Assembly (NCBI GenBank): GCA_910575505.1 | Contig: CAJTFK010000014.1 | Span: 1 to 64,000, forward strand | Direction of reading: 5' to 3' | Length of the DNA: 64,000 bases | From: Oscillospiraceae bacterium | GTDB lineage: Bacteria; Bacillota; Clostridia; Oscillospirales; Oscillospiraceae | In this document: positions 51,235 through 59,497 of the stretch, piece by piece | Layout: every line of letters starts with the position of its first letter | Position numbering within the stretch: the stretch's first letter is position 1 | The notes under the pieces: model-generated | What the model was told of the DNA's origin: nothing | The model's database searches: none | What the model saw: only the letters and a program-made list of their open reading frames with translations | Made by a program: the position numbers and the translations under genes

Positions 51235-51482
51235 CGGATGTATTTCCCGGCGGGTGGCGCAAAGGAGAAACCTGCTGCCTCATTACGAACAGGGCCAGGC
51301 GAACATCAGCAGCGCATACCATAGAATCCTTCGACGGCAGATACTTCGGCGTTCGAGGGAACAGCGATTTGTTCCATCGTGTCTCCCCCGACCGCATGTT
51401 TCGCTCGAAGGAGGACGCGGCCGCGTCTTTGCGGGAGCAGATGGACCATGCTCTCAAAAGCAAAAGGGGATGTGAGCGATGA
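51231..51482 (+). CDS. Small hypothetical protein
   Basis: An 83-residue protein starting MTDVFPGGWRKGETCCLITN, with FDGRYFGVRGNSDLFHRVSP and a basic end. It overlaps both neighbours by 4 bases and so is probably translated. Function unknown. Confidence 0.6.
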   Translation: MTDVFPGGWRKGETCCLITNRARRTSAAHTIESFDGRYFGVRGNSDLFHRVSPDRMFRSKEDAAASLREQMDHALKSKRGCER

Positions 51483-51889
51483 TCGCTGAAATGATGCGAA
51501 AGCAAATTACCTTCGACCTCAGCCAGGAGGCGCTGGAGGCCCACTATCCCCGAGGTGAACGGGCGCAGAGCGAATACCACTACCGGAAAGCCTACCAGGA
51601 CATTCGGAGGTTCATGGAAAAGCAGGGCTTCATGTGGCGGCAGAACTCCGTGTACGTTTCCGAGGCGCCGATGACCACCATGGACATTGTTCTCCTGTCC
51701 CAGCGGATGGCGGAGAAGCTCCCCTGGCTGCGGCTGTGCGTGAAGGAGATCACGGCGACGGATATTGGGGCACAGTACAGCCTTCTGGGGCTGCTGCGCG
51801 GCCATGTGCCGCCCGCTGAACTCCTGCCGTCCGTCCCGGAGAAGCGTCCTGTTCCAGCAATAAAACATAGCCAAGGAAGGAGCAGATGA
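51479..51889 (+). CDS. VapD-like (Cas2-fold) protein
   Basis: A 136-residue protein. Residues 5-100 match VapD: KQITFDLSQEALEAHYPRGE, AYQDIRRFMEKQGFMWRQNS, VYVSEAPMTTMDIVLLSQRM. VapD of other bacteria is an endoribonuclease with a Cas2-like fold, and the key Asp (ITFD) is present. No VapX-like partner is obvious, though the small gene after it is a candidate. An internal Met at 51494 is another possible start. Confidence 0.75.
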   Translation: MIAEMMRKQITFDLSQEALEAHYPRGERAQSEYHYRKAYQDIRRFMEKQGFMWRQNSVYVSEAPMTTMDIVLLSQRMAEKLPWLRLCVKEITATDIGAQYSLLGLLRGHVPPAELLPSVPEKRPVPAIKHSQGRSR

Positions 51890-52098
51890 TGAACCGATTT
51901 TACGTCTTTAAAGATGGGAAGCAGTGTGGTAGCACGGCCACGAAAGACAGAGCTGTCGATCTGATACGTCAATATCAAAAAGACGAAACGCATTATCTCC
52001 TGCGTTCGGAATTCAGCATCATTGAGGGGAAGGAAGAATTTGTGCCCTATCCCTCCCAGCAAAAGCCGTCCAGAAAAAAGAAGGATATGGAGCGATAG
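51886..52098 (+). CDS. Small hypothetical protein after VapD
   Basis: A 70-residue protein starting MMNRFYVFKDGKQCGSTATK, basic towards the end (KPSRKKKDMER). A 4-base overlap with the VapD gene suggests coupling. It could be a VapD partner, but no antitoxin motif is seen. Confidence 0.6.
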   Translation: MMNRFYVFKDGKQCGSTATKDRAVDLIRQYQKDETHYLLRSEFSIIEGKEEFVPYPSQQKPSRKKKDMER

Positions 52099-52143
52099 CC
52101 GTGGAATGTGTCTGTGCATTCCACGGCTTTTCCATGCGCAAAA

Positions 52144-53826
52144 ATGGAGGTGGACATCATTCAATACTATGCCATCAACGAGGAGCTGGCCCGCAGGGCA
52201 AAAGGGATGATCAGCTTCTCCGACTATGTGCCGGGGAGCGCCACAGCGTCCTACCGGCAGGCGGTGGATAAGGCCGCCGAGATCGCGGAACAGCAGAAGC
52301 GGGTGGTGGACCCCATCCACCACAAGAAGATAGACCGTCTGTTGGACACCTACGCCCGCAGGCTGGCAGAGAACATGAATCAGGATTTTGCAATCACCGC
52401 CCGTGTGCCGTCCATCCTGATCGCGGGAGGCAGTAATTTCCCCGTCCGCCAAAAAGAGAAACAGAATCGGGCCGCAGACGCCAACATGGAGGAGTGGCGG
52501 CAGATCCAGGGCATCCTGGACAAAATCCGAGGCACAGGTAAAGGTGGGATCAGCGCCGATGACCCGGAGGCTGTGCGGAAGCTGAAGTCGAAGCTGGCAG
52601 GGCTGGAGCAGGAACAGGAGCGGATGAAAGCAGTCAACGCCTACTATCGGAAACACAAGACCCTGGATGGCTGCCCTCACCTTACCCCAGAGGAGATCGA
52701 AAAACTGAAAGTTTCCATGGCCCGCGACTGGCATCCAGAACCGAAACCCTATCCGAGCTTTCACCTTACCAATAACAATTCGATGATCCGCCAGACCAGG
52801 AAACGGATCGAGGAGTTGTCCGTGAAAGCGGAAACGGAGTATGAGGGCTGGGCCTTCGAGGGCGGCGAAGTGAAGATGGATGTGCAGGCCAACCGGCTCC
52901 AAGTGTTCTTCGATGAAAAACCAGATCGGGATACCTGCTCGGCCATGCGGCACGGCGGTTTCCGATGGGCGCCCAGCGTGGGAGCATGGCAGAGGCAGCT
53001 CACCGACAACGCCATCTACGCCGCCAAGCACCTGGACTGTCTCCGGCCCTTGCCTGGGGAGCAGCCCACGCGGGAACAGGCCGGACCTGTGCGGGAAGTG
53101 CCGCAGGGTGACGGCAACGGGTGGAGTTTCTACATCATCGCAGACCTGAAAACCTGGGCGGACAACGCAGAAAACTGCAGTCCATTGGAACATTTCCTTT
53201 CTTTTGAAGCGGCAAAGACCCGGTTTGACGAACTGCGGAGTGAACCTTATAACAACGAGGCCACCGAACCCAGCCCGGACGGACGGCCTCCCGCCCGGCT
53301 GACCCTGGGCATTGAGAGCGGAGATGGGCTCAGCGCCGCCGACATTCTCCAGGTACGCCAGGGACGGAACTGCCTTGTGACCGATTTCACCTGTATGGAC
53401 CGGCTGCGGGCGGACCCGGCTGTGCGGGAAATCCTGGGCCGGGTTTCCCGGGAAATCGGCTTTGATCTGGTGCAGCCTCCCGGCGGTCCGCCCATTCCCT
53501 TTGAGGAGTGGGATAACCCATACTTCCCCGCTGTCACGGCTGGCAGCATCGCCGCACGAATCTATGACCTGGGCCGGCAGTGCATCCCCGAGGACTTTGC
53601 GGACGAAGCATCCCGAGAGGGTACGGTTGCCGTTTTTGCCCGGATGCTTCAAAAAGGAGGAACCGGCGGCGCCAGGGAGATCGCGCTGGCTGTGTCCGGC
53701 ATAGCGATGGATGGGAACGAGGCTGTACAGGCAGAGGCCAATGCGATCATCCAGGACATTGCTGCATATGGGCTCAAAGAAGAAGCGCCGGAAAAAGTGC
53801 GGCGTAAATCATCAAAAGAGCGGTAA
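52144..53826 (+). CDS. Large backbone protein of unknown function (polyvalent-protein type)
   Basis: About 560 residues. The N-terminal domain reads QYYAINEELARRAKGMISFS. Helical regions follow (KLKSKLAGLEQEQERMKAVN), and a middle domain (EGGEVKMDVQANRLQVFFDE, MRHGGFRWAPSVGAWQRQLT) is common in such elements and may bind nucleic acid. The end is basic. ATG at 52144 overlaps the only ribosome site (GGAGG, 52146-52150). Correct spacing instead points to ATC (52156) or ATT (52159), right before the conserved IQYYAIN start. Confidence 0.7.
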   Translation: MEVDIIQYYAINEELARRAKGMISFSDYVPGSATASYRQAVDKAAEIAEQQKRVVDPIHHKKIDRLLDTYARRLAENMNQDFAITARVPSILIAGGSNFPVRQKEKQNRAADANMEEWRQIQGILDKIRGTGKGGISADDPEAVRKLKSKLAGLEQEQERMKAVNAYYRKHKTLDGCPHLTPEEIEKLKVSMARDWHPEPKPYPSFHLTNNNSMIRQTRKRIEELSVKAETEYEGWAFEGGEVKMDVQANRLQVFFDEKPDRDTCSAMRHGGFRWAPSVGAWQRQLTDNAIYAAKHLDCLRPLPGEQPTREQAGPVREVPQGDGNGWSFYIIADLKTWADNAENCSPLEHFLSFEAAKTRFDELRSEPYNNEATEPSPDGRPPARLTLGIESGDGLSAADILQVRQGRNCLVTDFTCMDRLRADPAVREILGRVSREIGFDLVQPPGGPPIPFEEWDNPYFPAVTAGSIAARIYDLGRQCIPEDFADEASREGTVAVFARMLQKGGTGGAREIALAVSGIAMDGNEAVQAEANAIIQDIAAYGLKEEAPEKVRRKSSKER

Positions 53827-53833
53827 CGTCAGG

Positions 53834-53894
53834 GGGCTGGGTGTTATGTACTAGCACCCAGCCCTGTCTGCCAAGGGGGTTATATGTAACACCC
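53834..53894 (+). promoter_or_regulatory. Leader with two mutually exclusive stems
   Basis: GGGCTGGGTG (53834-53843) pairs perfectly with CACCCAGCCC (53855-53864). Part of the same strand, GGGTGTTA (53839-53846), can instead pair with TAACACCC (53887-53894). The second pairing lies 24 bases before the next gene. This looks like a switchable leader or attenuator, although no T-run follows the first stem. Confidence 0.4.
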
Positions 53895-53917
53895 TCGCTC
53901 TGGAAAAGGAGGATAAG

Positions 53918-54313
53918 ATGGCGGTATCCACGATCTATACCCATTTTCATTTCAAGGCCAATCGTCTGCGGGATTTGCAGAACATAACAAAGGACAAGCC
54001 CATTCGCGTCGAGGTTGTCAAGGTTGTTGAGCTGACCGAGAAGCAATTCCGGCATTTTTCCACGCATATGCTGGATGACATGCCCTTTATTATCGAAAAC
54101 AGGAACCTGATGCGTGAGGTTGACGGCGTGTATCATTGCCTTTTAGTGTGCGTCAAAAATCATCGGGGCGGCATTTTGGTGGAGAGCGAGGGCTACAATT
54201 ACGCCCGCTACGCGGCAGACGTACTGGATAAATCGGCTCTGGACCTGCGGGACGTGCCGGTGGACCACTATAATCTACAGCTCCGTCAGCCTCGCTTGGG
54301 GCCGGAGCGGTGA
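53918..54313 (+). CDS. DUF6329-like protein
   Basis: A 131-residue protein with FHFKANRLRDLQNITKDKPI, VVELTEKQFRHFSTHMLDDM and YHCLLVCVKNHRGGILVESE. I remember this pattern as DUF6329 in Firmicute conjugative elements; the label is tentative. The ATG follows AAGGAGG. It is the last gene before a repeat and an inverted cargo gene. Confidence 0.65.
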   Translation: MAVSTIYTHFHFKANRLRDLQNITKDKPIRVEVVKVVELTEKQFRHFSTHMLDDMPFIIENRNLMREVDGVYHCLLVCVKNHRGGILVESEGYNYARYAADVLDKSALDLRDVPVDHYNLQLRQPRLGPER

Positions 54314-54319
54314 GGGTGA

Positions 54320-54450
54320 CCGGGGTCCCCGCCGCAAACCAGCGAAGCGTTTGCGGTGGGGAGAGGAGGGGCAAAGGAATGGAACGCAGTTTTCACCAGC
54401 GGTGGAAACGGAGTGGAATGGATTTCGCCCCGACGAGGCGCCTCCTGCGG
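54320..54450. repeat. Structured repeat copy R3
   Basis: First stem CCGCAAAC/GTTTGCGG (54332-54339 with 54349-54356) with the loop CAGCGAAGC as in R1. The linker is GGGGAGAGGAGGGGCAAAGG. The second stem is GTTTTCACC/GGTGGAAAC (54389-54397 with 54401-54409). Relative to R1/R2 a G-C pair in this stem has become A-T on both sides, a compensatory change. The third stem is CGCC/GGCG around CCGACGA. Confidence 0.75.
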
Positions 54451-54481
54451 CCATTCCAATCAGCCCTTCCGCTTGAAAACA

Positions 54482-54558
54482 GCCCCGCCGGAGGCGGGGC
54501 AAGACCCTGCCGCCTCTGGCGGCAGGGCCGCAAGCATCGCCAAAATGTACATTTTGGC
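54482..54558. repeat. Hairpin array after R3
   Basis: GCCCCGCC/GGCGGGGC (54482-54489 with 54493-54500), CCCTGCCGCC/GGCGGCAGGG (54505-54514 with 54518-54527), and a 20-bp perfect palindrome with arm GCCAAAATGT (54539-54558), which is itself flanked by CAAGC and GCTTG. No gene lies between 54314 and 54628. Confidence 0.75.
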
Positions 54559-54628
54559 AGCTTGCAGGGGAACAACCCCTGACCCCTATGCCGCCTACGG
54601 GCGGGAGATTCCTGGTTTCGGGACGTAT

Positions 54629-55270
54629 TCATTCAAACCAACTCTTCACATGGTCGGACACAAACGCAATGGCGGGACCCAGGCAGAAGCCGGTGATCAG
54701 TGTCGTCAGGCCCACCGTGGACCCCAGCAGGAATCCAAGGGACAGGATGGTAATATCCCACAGCATACGAATGGCTCGGGCGCTTATCCGGTTTGTGCGG
54801 GCCGCGATCAATTGGGGGATTGCGTCATAGGGCGCGACGCCCAGGTCCACCACCATATAGAAAGCGGCGGCGATCAGGAACGCGGCCATGCTGACGGCGA
54901 ACATCAGGACCCTCGCTGCCATGGAGAAGCCCTCGGGCGGAGTGTGCTGCCCGATGAGCCGCATGCAGAAGTCCGCCACGTACCCGACGCCCGCCATATT
55001 GGCGACGGTGCCCACGCCGATGCGGGAGAGGTCGAACCGGATCACCGGCAGGAACATCAGCAGGTTGAATACCAGCTGGCAGGTCCCGAAGGAAACGCCT
55101 GTCCGGGCGGAGACTCCCAGGGTGAAGGTGGAACAGGGGTCTGTGCCGAAGCCGACGGTTTTGAACACTGCTACGCAGATACCGATTGCGATGATACTGA
55201 CGGTCAGGACTGCCAGCCTGCGCCCCATCCGGGGACGGGTGAAATTTGCGGCTATGGTCTTTTGCTTCAT
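54629..55270 (-). CDS. YczE/YitT-type membrane protein
   Basis: A 213-residue protein with five hydrophobic segments (VLTVSIIAIGICVAVFKTVG, FGTCQLVFNLLMFLPVI, VLMFAVSMAAFLIAAAFYMV, and two more) and the family blocks GFGTDPCSTFTLG and DLGVAPYDAIPQLIA. Function of the family is largely unknown. It runs opposite to the operon, with its own consensus promoter, and so is cargo. The ATG follows AGAGG. Confidence 0.8.
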   Translation of the reverse strand: MKQKTIAANFTRPRMGRRLAVLTVSIIAIGICVAVFKTVGFGTDPCSTFTLGVSARTGVSFGTCQLVFNLLMFLPVIRFDLSRIGVGTVANMAGVGYVADFCMRLIGQHTPPEGFSMAARVLMFAVSMAAFLIAAAFYMVVDLGVAPYDAIPQLIAARTNRISARAIRMLWDITILSLGFLLGSTVGLTTLITGFCLGPAIAFVSDHVKSWFE

Positions 55271-55283
55271 GAAACGCGCCTCT

Positions 55284-55340
55284 TTTCAGCCGAGAAATGA
55301 CAACGGCTGAAATTATACCATTGGGGCGCCGGGCCGTCAA
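55284..55340 (-). promoter_or_regulatory. Consensus promoter and 9-bp inverted repeat of the yczE-like gene
   Basis: Minus strand: -35 TTGACG (55335-55340), 17 bases, -10 TATAAT (55312-55317). Just downstream, TTTCAGCCG and CGGCTGAAA (55304-55312 and 55284-55292) form a perfect 9-bp inverted repeat over the start site and leader, a likely operator or leader stem. Confidence 0.75.
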
Positions 55341-55388
55341 CGCAAAAAATCCCGGCTTCGGGCCGGAGGAAGGAGGCAGAAACGCAGA

Positions 55389-56162
55389 GTGGCATTTTAC
55401 GCCAGCGTGAGCTTTGGAAAAGATTCTTTAGCCATGCTGCTATTATTACTGGAAAAGAAAATGCCATTGGATGAAGTGATTTTTTACAACTCGGGAATGG
55501 AATTTCAGGCAATCTACGACATCCGGGACCAGATGAAGCCGGTCCTGGAGCAGCGAGGCGTCCGGTTCACAGAGGTGAGGCCGGACGCCCCGTTTTTATA
55601 TAACATGCTGGAGCGGCCAGTGGACTCCAAAAAGAACGGCTTCCACCTGGGCTACGGCTGGTGCGGCGGCCCCTGCCGCTGGGGCACCAAGATCAAGACT
55701 CGCTCCCTAGACAAGCTGGCTCTGGACGCCGAAGTCCACTATGTGGGCATCGCTGTGGACGAAACAAAACGGCTGGAGAAATTAGAAGCGCCGAAGTTCT
55801 CCCCCCTGGCCGAGGCCGGGATGACGGAGGCGGACTGTCTGGCGTTCTGCTATGATCGGGGCTTTTTCTGGGAGGAAAACGGAGTCCGTCTGTATGACAT
55901 TCTGGACCGGGTTTCCTGTTGGTGCTGCAAAAATAAGAACCGGAAAGAGCTGAAAAATATTTATCAATTTCTTCCGCAGTATTGGGAGCGGCTGAAGGAA
56001 TTGCAATCCCATATTCCCATGCCTATGAAACCATACAGCCGCAAGGGCGTCCCCTATGGGAACGTGTTCGATTTGGAGTGGGTATTTGAAAGGGAAATTC
56101 AGGAGGAGCTCTGCGGGGCTGCTCCAAAGAAGGAAAGGAGGAGGCGTGAGCAAAGCAGATAA
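55389..56162 (+). CDS. PAPS-reductase-like protein (second copy)
   Basis: A 257-residue protein with PP-loop YASVSFGKDSLAMLLLLL at the N-terminus, WCGGPCRWGTKIKTRSLDKL in the middle and a cysteine cluster (DRVSCWCCKNKNRKELK) near 178. It is only distantly similar to the copy at 45213. It starts at GTG after AAGGAGG. It overlaps mobC, which ties it to the conjugation operon. Substrate unknown. Confidence 0.82.
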   Translation: MAFYASVSFGKDSLAMLLLLLEKKMPLDEVIFYNSGMEFQAIYDIRDQMKPVLEQRGVRFTEVRPDAPFLYNMLERPVDSKKNGFHLGYGWCGGPCRWGTKIKTRSLDKLALDAEVHYVGIAVDETKRLEKLEAPKFSPLAEAGMTEADCLAFCYDRGFFWEENGVRLYDILDRVSCWCCKNKNRKELKNIYQFLPQYWERLKELQSHIPMPMKPYSRKGVPYGNVFDLEWVFEREIQEELCGAAPKKERRRREQSR

Positions 56163-56469
56163 AAAGGGGCGGCACCATCTTCACATAGAGCTGACCCCGG
56201 CGCAGTACCGGCACCTGACGGAACAAGCCAACGCCAGCGGCCTCAGCAAGCGGGCCTACCTCGTTCGACTCCTGGAGGGCAAGCCCATTCGGGCACGGCC
56301 TTCCCGGGAGATTCAGGACCTGCGCTGGGAGGTCCACAAAATCGGCGTAAACATCAACCAGATCGCCCGGAGCGTCAACGCTGGAATTGCCAAAGCCGCA
56401 GACGCCAAGCGGGGGCTGTACATGCTGGACCAGGTCTATGAGCTGATGTACGAGGTAATGAGGAAGTAG
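56146..56469 (+). CDS. mobC: MobC-like relaxosome protein of the conjugative element
   Basis: A 107-residue protein from GTG 56146, preceded by AAAGGAGGAGG. A ribbon-helix-helix-like start (HHLHIELTPAQYRHLTEQAN) and the MobC core (LRWEVHKIGVNINQIARSVN) are clear. It overlaps the previous gene by 17 bases and abuts the relaxase gene. oriT should lie nearby but is not evident between these packed genes. Confidence 0.85.
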   Translation: MSKADKKGRHHLHIELTPAQYRHLTEQANASGLSKRAYLVRLLEGKPIRARPSREIQDLRWEVHKIGVNINQIARSVNAGIAKAADAKRGLYMLDQVYELMYEVMRK

Positions 56470-57870
56470 ATGGCCATTACCAAAATCCTCGCCCGAAACG
56501 GCGGCTTGGAGCAGGCGATCCAATACGCCTTAAATGGCGATAAAACAGAGGGCCGCATCCTCACTGCCCACCAGAACTGCGACCCTGGTCTGGAGTACAG
56601 GCAGATGATGGATACCAAGCAGGATATTGGAAAGATAGGCGGACGTCAATGTTACCACATCATCCAATCCTTCAAGCCCGGAGAAGTCACGCCTGAGCTG
56701 GCGCTGGAAATCGCAAAGAAATTTGCGGAGGAATATCTGACGGGTTATGAAGTGGTGATCGGCACCCATGTAGACAAGAACCACATTCACTCACATTTGG
56801 TATTCAATTCTGTGAACGGACAGACCGGCAAAAAATATCATGTCACAACGCAGGAATACTACAGCCAGATTCGTGCTGTCTCAGACCGCCTCTGCCGGGA
56901 GCATGGCCTGTCCGTTATCATGGAGGGCAGTTCTTCCAAGGCCGTCAGCTACATCGAATGGCTGAGGCAGAGCAAGGGCCAGCCTACCTTCCGCTCCATG
57001 CTGGAGGCGGACCTGCGGACGGCCATCGAAGACGCCAACGACCTGGGCCACTTCTTTATGCTCATGGAGCACATGGGCTGGGAGATCAGCCATGGGAACC
57101 GCCTGGGCTTCCGTCTGCGGGGGCAGGAGAGGTTCATGGTCCCTGGCCGAAAGAATCCAATGTTTACGGAGGATGGTATCCGGGCCGCTATTCTGGGGAA
57201 CCTGTCCGCCATCGAGGCCGGGCAGCGTTTGCTATCTGCCTATCGTGCTCCCTACCGGCCCTATAAGAAGCACCCGAAATACACTGGCTTTCTGGCGCTG
57301 TACGTCCACTACTTATACGTTCTCGGCAAGATTGAAAAGCGGCAGTACCCGCCCCGGATGACGCCCCAGCTTCGGAAGGAGGTCATTCGCTTTGAGCGCT
57401 GCCGGGAGCAGTTCGCGTTTCTCCGGGAGAACAGCATCTCTACCCAGGAGGACATGACAGTGTTCCAGACCCGCACAGAGGATACGCTGGCCAGTTTGAT
57501 GAAGCAGCGGACCATCCTGAATGTGAGGAAGAAAAAGCGCCGTGCGCTGTACGATGCTCTGGCCGACGTGGAGTCTCTGGCGGAAGCTAGACGGCTCTAC
57601 GACGAGGGCCTCTCCGGCATGGAGGCGGAGGCCGCCCAATATACGGATGCGTCCGCCCTGCTGGACGGCTGCGGCATCCCCCGTGAGCGGCTGGCGGCAG
57701 AGAAGGCGGAACTGTACCGCCAGCTGGCGGAGCTCAATCGCTCCATCCGGACGGAACGGCGAAAGCTGGTCCTGTGCAAGGAGGTGATGGAGAAGGTTCC
57801 GAATATGAAGCGTTCCATTGAAAATCTTGAAACCAAGGAGGTACTCCACAATGAACATCGGAGGCGGTGA
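56470..57870 (+). CDS. Relaxase of the conjugative element (Tn1549-type)
   Basis: A 466-residue protein. It starts MAITKILARNGGLEQAIQYA and carries the metal-binding motif IGTHVDKNHIHSHLVFNSVN near residues 95-115; tyrosine-rich CYHIIQSF precedes it. The C-terminal half is helical and basic. It differs clearly from the relaxase at 3962. It nicks oriT and pilots the strand to VirD4. Confidence 0.9.
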   Translation: MAITKILARNGGLEQAIQYALNGDKTEGRILTAHQNCDPGLEYRQMMDTKQDIGKIGGRQCYHIIQSFKPGEVTPELALEIAKKFAEEYLTGYEVVIGTHVDKNHIHSHLVFNSVNGQTGKKYHVTTQEYYSQIRAVSDRLCREHGLSVIMEGSSSKAVSYIEWLRQSKGQPTFRSMLEADLRTAIEDANDLGHFFMLMEHMGWEISHGNRLGFRLRGQERFMVPGRKNPMFTEDGIRAAILGNLSAIEAGQRLLSAYRAPYRPYKKHPKYTGFLALYVHYLYVLGKIEKRQYPPRMTPQLRKEVIRFERCREQFAFLRENSISTQEDMTVFQTRTEDTLASLMKQRTILNVRKKKRRALYDALADVESLAEARRLYDEGLSGMEAEAAQYTDASALLDGCGIPRERLAAEKAELYRQLAELNRSIRTERRKLVLCKEVMEKVPNMKRSIENLETKEVLHNEHRRR

Positions 57871-58603
57871 AGCCGCTGACCAGCTGGTGCGCATGATGCT
57901 CTCCGGCAGCGAGGTGGCCGTCCGTCTGGGCGGTTCAGCCCTCAAAAACATGCTGGCGCTGACCATGGCGCTGGCGAAGAACAACAAGACCATTTCCGGG
58001 AAGATCAACCTGGGGAAGATGCTGCGGGAAACGCGGGATCTCCGCCAGTTCCCCATGACCCCGGAGCAGTACCGCCAGTTTTCCAAGCTGGCGAAGAAGC
58101 AGAAGCTTCTGTTTTCCGCCATTCGGGATAAGGACGGAACCGGAAAGCTCATCGACGTAATCCTGCCGGTAACGGAACTGGATCGGGCCAACATGATCTT
58201 CGAGCGGGTGGGCTATTTGACCCCGGAACCCGCCGCGCCCCAACGGGAACAGAAGCCCCCGCGTAAGGAGCGTGAACGGCCTCAGAAGCAGCGGGAGGAA
58301 AAGGGCAAGGAGGTGGCCCCCTCGGAGCGAAAGGCCCCCCAGAAGGCCCCCAAGGAGCCGGTGCGGCCCCAGGAGAAAGGCCGTCAGGAGGCGGCTGCAT
58401 CAAAAAAAGATTCTCCGTCGCAACGCGCCTCGCCCGGTACCAGAAGCAGCTCCTCTTCACGCAGCAAAGCCGGTCCTACAGCGAGGACGAGTGACCGTCC
58501 CTCCGTGGAAGGGCGGCTGAAGGCGTATCGGGGAGAGCTGGACCGGCGGCGGAAATCCGTGCCTGTTAAAAGCAAGACCAAGGCCCGACCCAAGCAGCGA
58601 TAA
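57851..58603 (+). CDS. PcfB-family protein
   Basis: A 250-residue protein. Residues 1-125 match PcfB/DUF3801 (SGSEVAVRLGGSALKNMLAL, NLGKMLRETRDLRQFPMTPE). The rest is a low-complexity, very basic Lys/Pro/Arg/Ser tail. PcfB-type proteins link the relaxosome to the coupling protein. The start is the ATG at 57851, inside the relaxase end. Confidence 0.85.
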   Translation: MNIGGGEAADQLVRMMLSGSEVAVRLGGSALKNMLALTMALAKNNKTISGKINLGKMLRETRDLRQFPMTPEQYRQFSKLAKKQKLLFSAIRDKDGTGKLIDVILPVTELDRANMIFERVGYLTPEPAAPQREQKPPRKERERPQKQREEKGKEVAPSERKAPQKAPKEPVRPQEKGRQEAAASKKDSPSQRASPGTRSSSSSRSKAGPTARTSDRPSVEGRLKAYRGELDRRRKSVPVKSKTKARPKQR

Positions 58604-58616
58604 GAAAGAGCCGGCT

Positions 58617-58856
58617 TCAATTATTACTTGCGTCCGTCTGCTCCCAATTGATGGAAAACAGGTCGTTGGGCGTGCAGTTCAGCAGCATGCACAGGGTTTC
58701 AATCCGTTCCAGCTTGATGGACTGTGTCTCGTTACAGACCATTTTGTTGAAGTTCTGGTAGCTCATGCCCAGCTGCTTGTACAGCCAGTATTTTGACCGC
58801 CCCTGTTTTTTCAGAAGCTCCAGCACGTTCAGCTTTACCATATCTCTTGCCCCCAT
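58617..58856 (-). CDS. Cro/CI-type helix-turn-helix regulator
   Basis: A 79-residue protein with KYWLYKQLGMSYQNFNKMVC and IETLCMLLNCTPNDLFSINW, the YozG-like short XRE type. It points left, away from the SLOG gene, with about 100 bases of AT-rich control region between them. It probably represses itself and the SLOG gene. The first Met at 58856 or Met6 may be the start. Confidence 0.85.
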   Translation of the reverse strand: MGARDMVKLNVLELLKKQGRSKYWLYKQLGMSYQNFNKMVCNETQSIKLERIETLCMLLNCTPNDLFSINWEQTDASNN

Positions 58857-58900
58857 TATCCAATGTAATAATTAGATAATGCGAAAGTATGTGTCCCCAG

Positions 58901-58938
58901 GTATAGACGAATACATTAGTTAATGTTATAGTCTATAC
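58901..58938. promoter_or_regulatory. Inverted repeat in the divergent control region
   Basis: GTATAGAC (58901-58908) and GTCTATAC (58931-58938) are perfect 8-bp inverted repeats, 22 bases apart, in the AT-rich gap between the HTH regulator and the SLOG gene. They form a likely operator for that regulator. Confidence 0.55.
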
Positions 58939-58958
58939 AAAAAGGGAGTGTGATATGT

Positions 58959-59459
58959 ATGGATGAAGCTGAGCTGAGAAAGCACCGATGCTGCTTCACG
59001 GGCCACCGCCCGGAAAAGCTGACAATCTCGGAAAAACACGCGGCGACATTACTGGAAATGGAAATCAGGAAAGCTGTCAACAGGCAGTTTACAACGTTTA
59101 TCAGCGGTATGGCAAAGGGAACGGACCTGATAGCCTCAGAAATCGTTCTGCGGCTGCGGGAACGTGACTCACGGCTGAAACTCATCGCCGCCATACCCTA
59201 TCCGGATTTCGGTCTGCATTGGAACGGCAGCTGGACGGAACGTTTTCAGGCGGTGCTGTCTGCGGCGGACCTGAAACGATGTATATGTCCCCGGTTTTCC
59301 TATGACTCCTATCAGGCCAGAAACGAATGGATGGTGAATCACAGCTCCCTGGTGATCGCGGTGTTTAACGGCGGAGCCGGGGGAACGAAAAACACGCTGG
59401 ACTTCGCAAAGGAAAAACAAGTCCCCTGCGTCATTATCGACAGCGGCGGCAAGCTGTGA
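58959..59459 (+). CDS. SLOG-family protein (DUF1273/YpsA-like)
   Basis: A 166-residue protein with CCFTGHRPEKLTISEKHAAT, FISGMAKGTDLIASEIVLRL and VIAVFNGGAGGTKNTLDFAK, the Rossmann-like SLOG pattern that binds nucleotides. Such genes are frequent in mobile elements; roles in nucleotide sensing or defence are proposed. The ATG at 58959 follows AAGGGAG. It has its own control region and is likely cargo. Confidence 0.85.
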   Translation: MDEAELRKHRCCFTGHRPEKLTISEKHAATLLEMEIRKAVNRQFTTFISGMAKGTDLIASEIVLRLRERDSRLKLIAAIPYPDFGLHWNGSWTERFQAVLSAADLKRCICPRFSYDSYQARNEWMVNHSSLVIAVFNGGAGGTKNTLDFAKEKQVPCVIIDSGGKL

Positions 59460-59465
59460 TATGAT
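59437..59465 (+). promoter_or_regulatory. Promoter of the isochorismatase-type gene
   Basis: -35 TCGACA (59437-59442), 17 bases, -10 TATGAT (59460-59465). It overlaps the end of the SLOG gene. Confidence 0.6.
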
Positions 59466-59497
59466 AGCGGCATCAAGACAAAGGAGGGCCCGCCCTT

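Noticed and set aside
54356..55300. Open frame of 314 codons on the plus strand
   Set aside because: Antisense to the clear membrane protein gene at 54629-55270 and to the R3 repeat; product is charged and has no domain.
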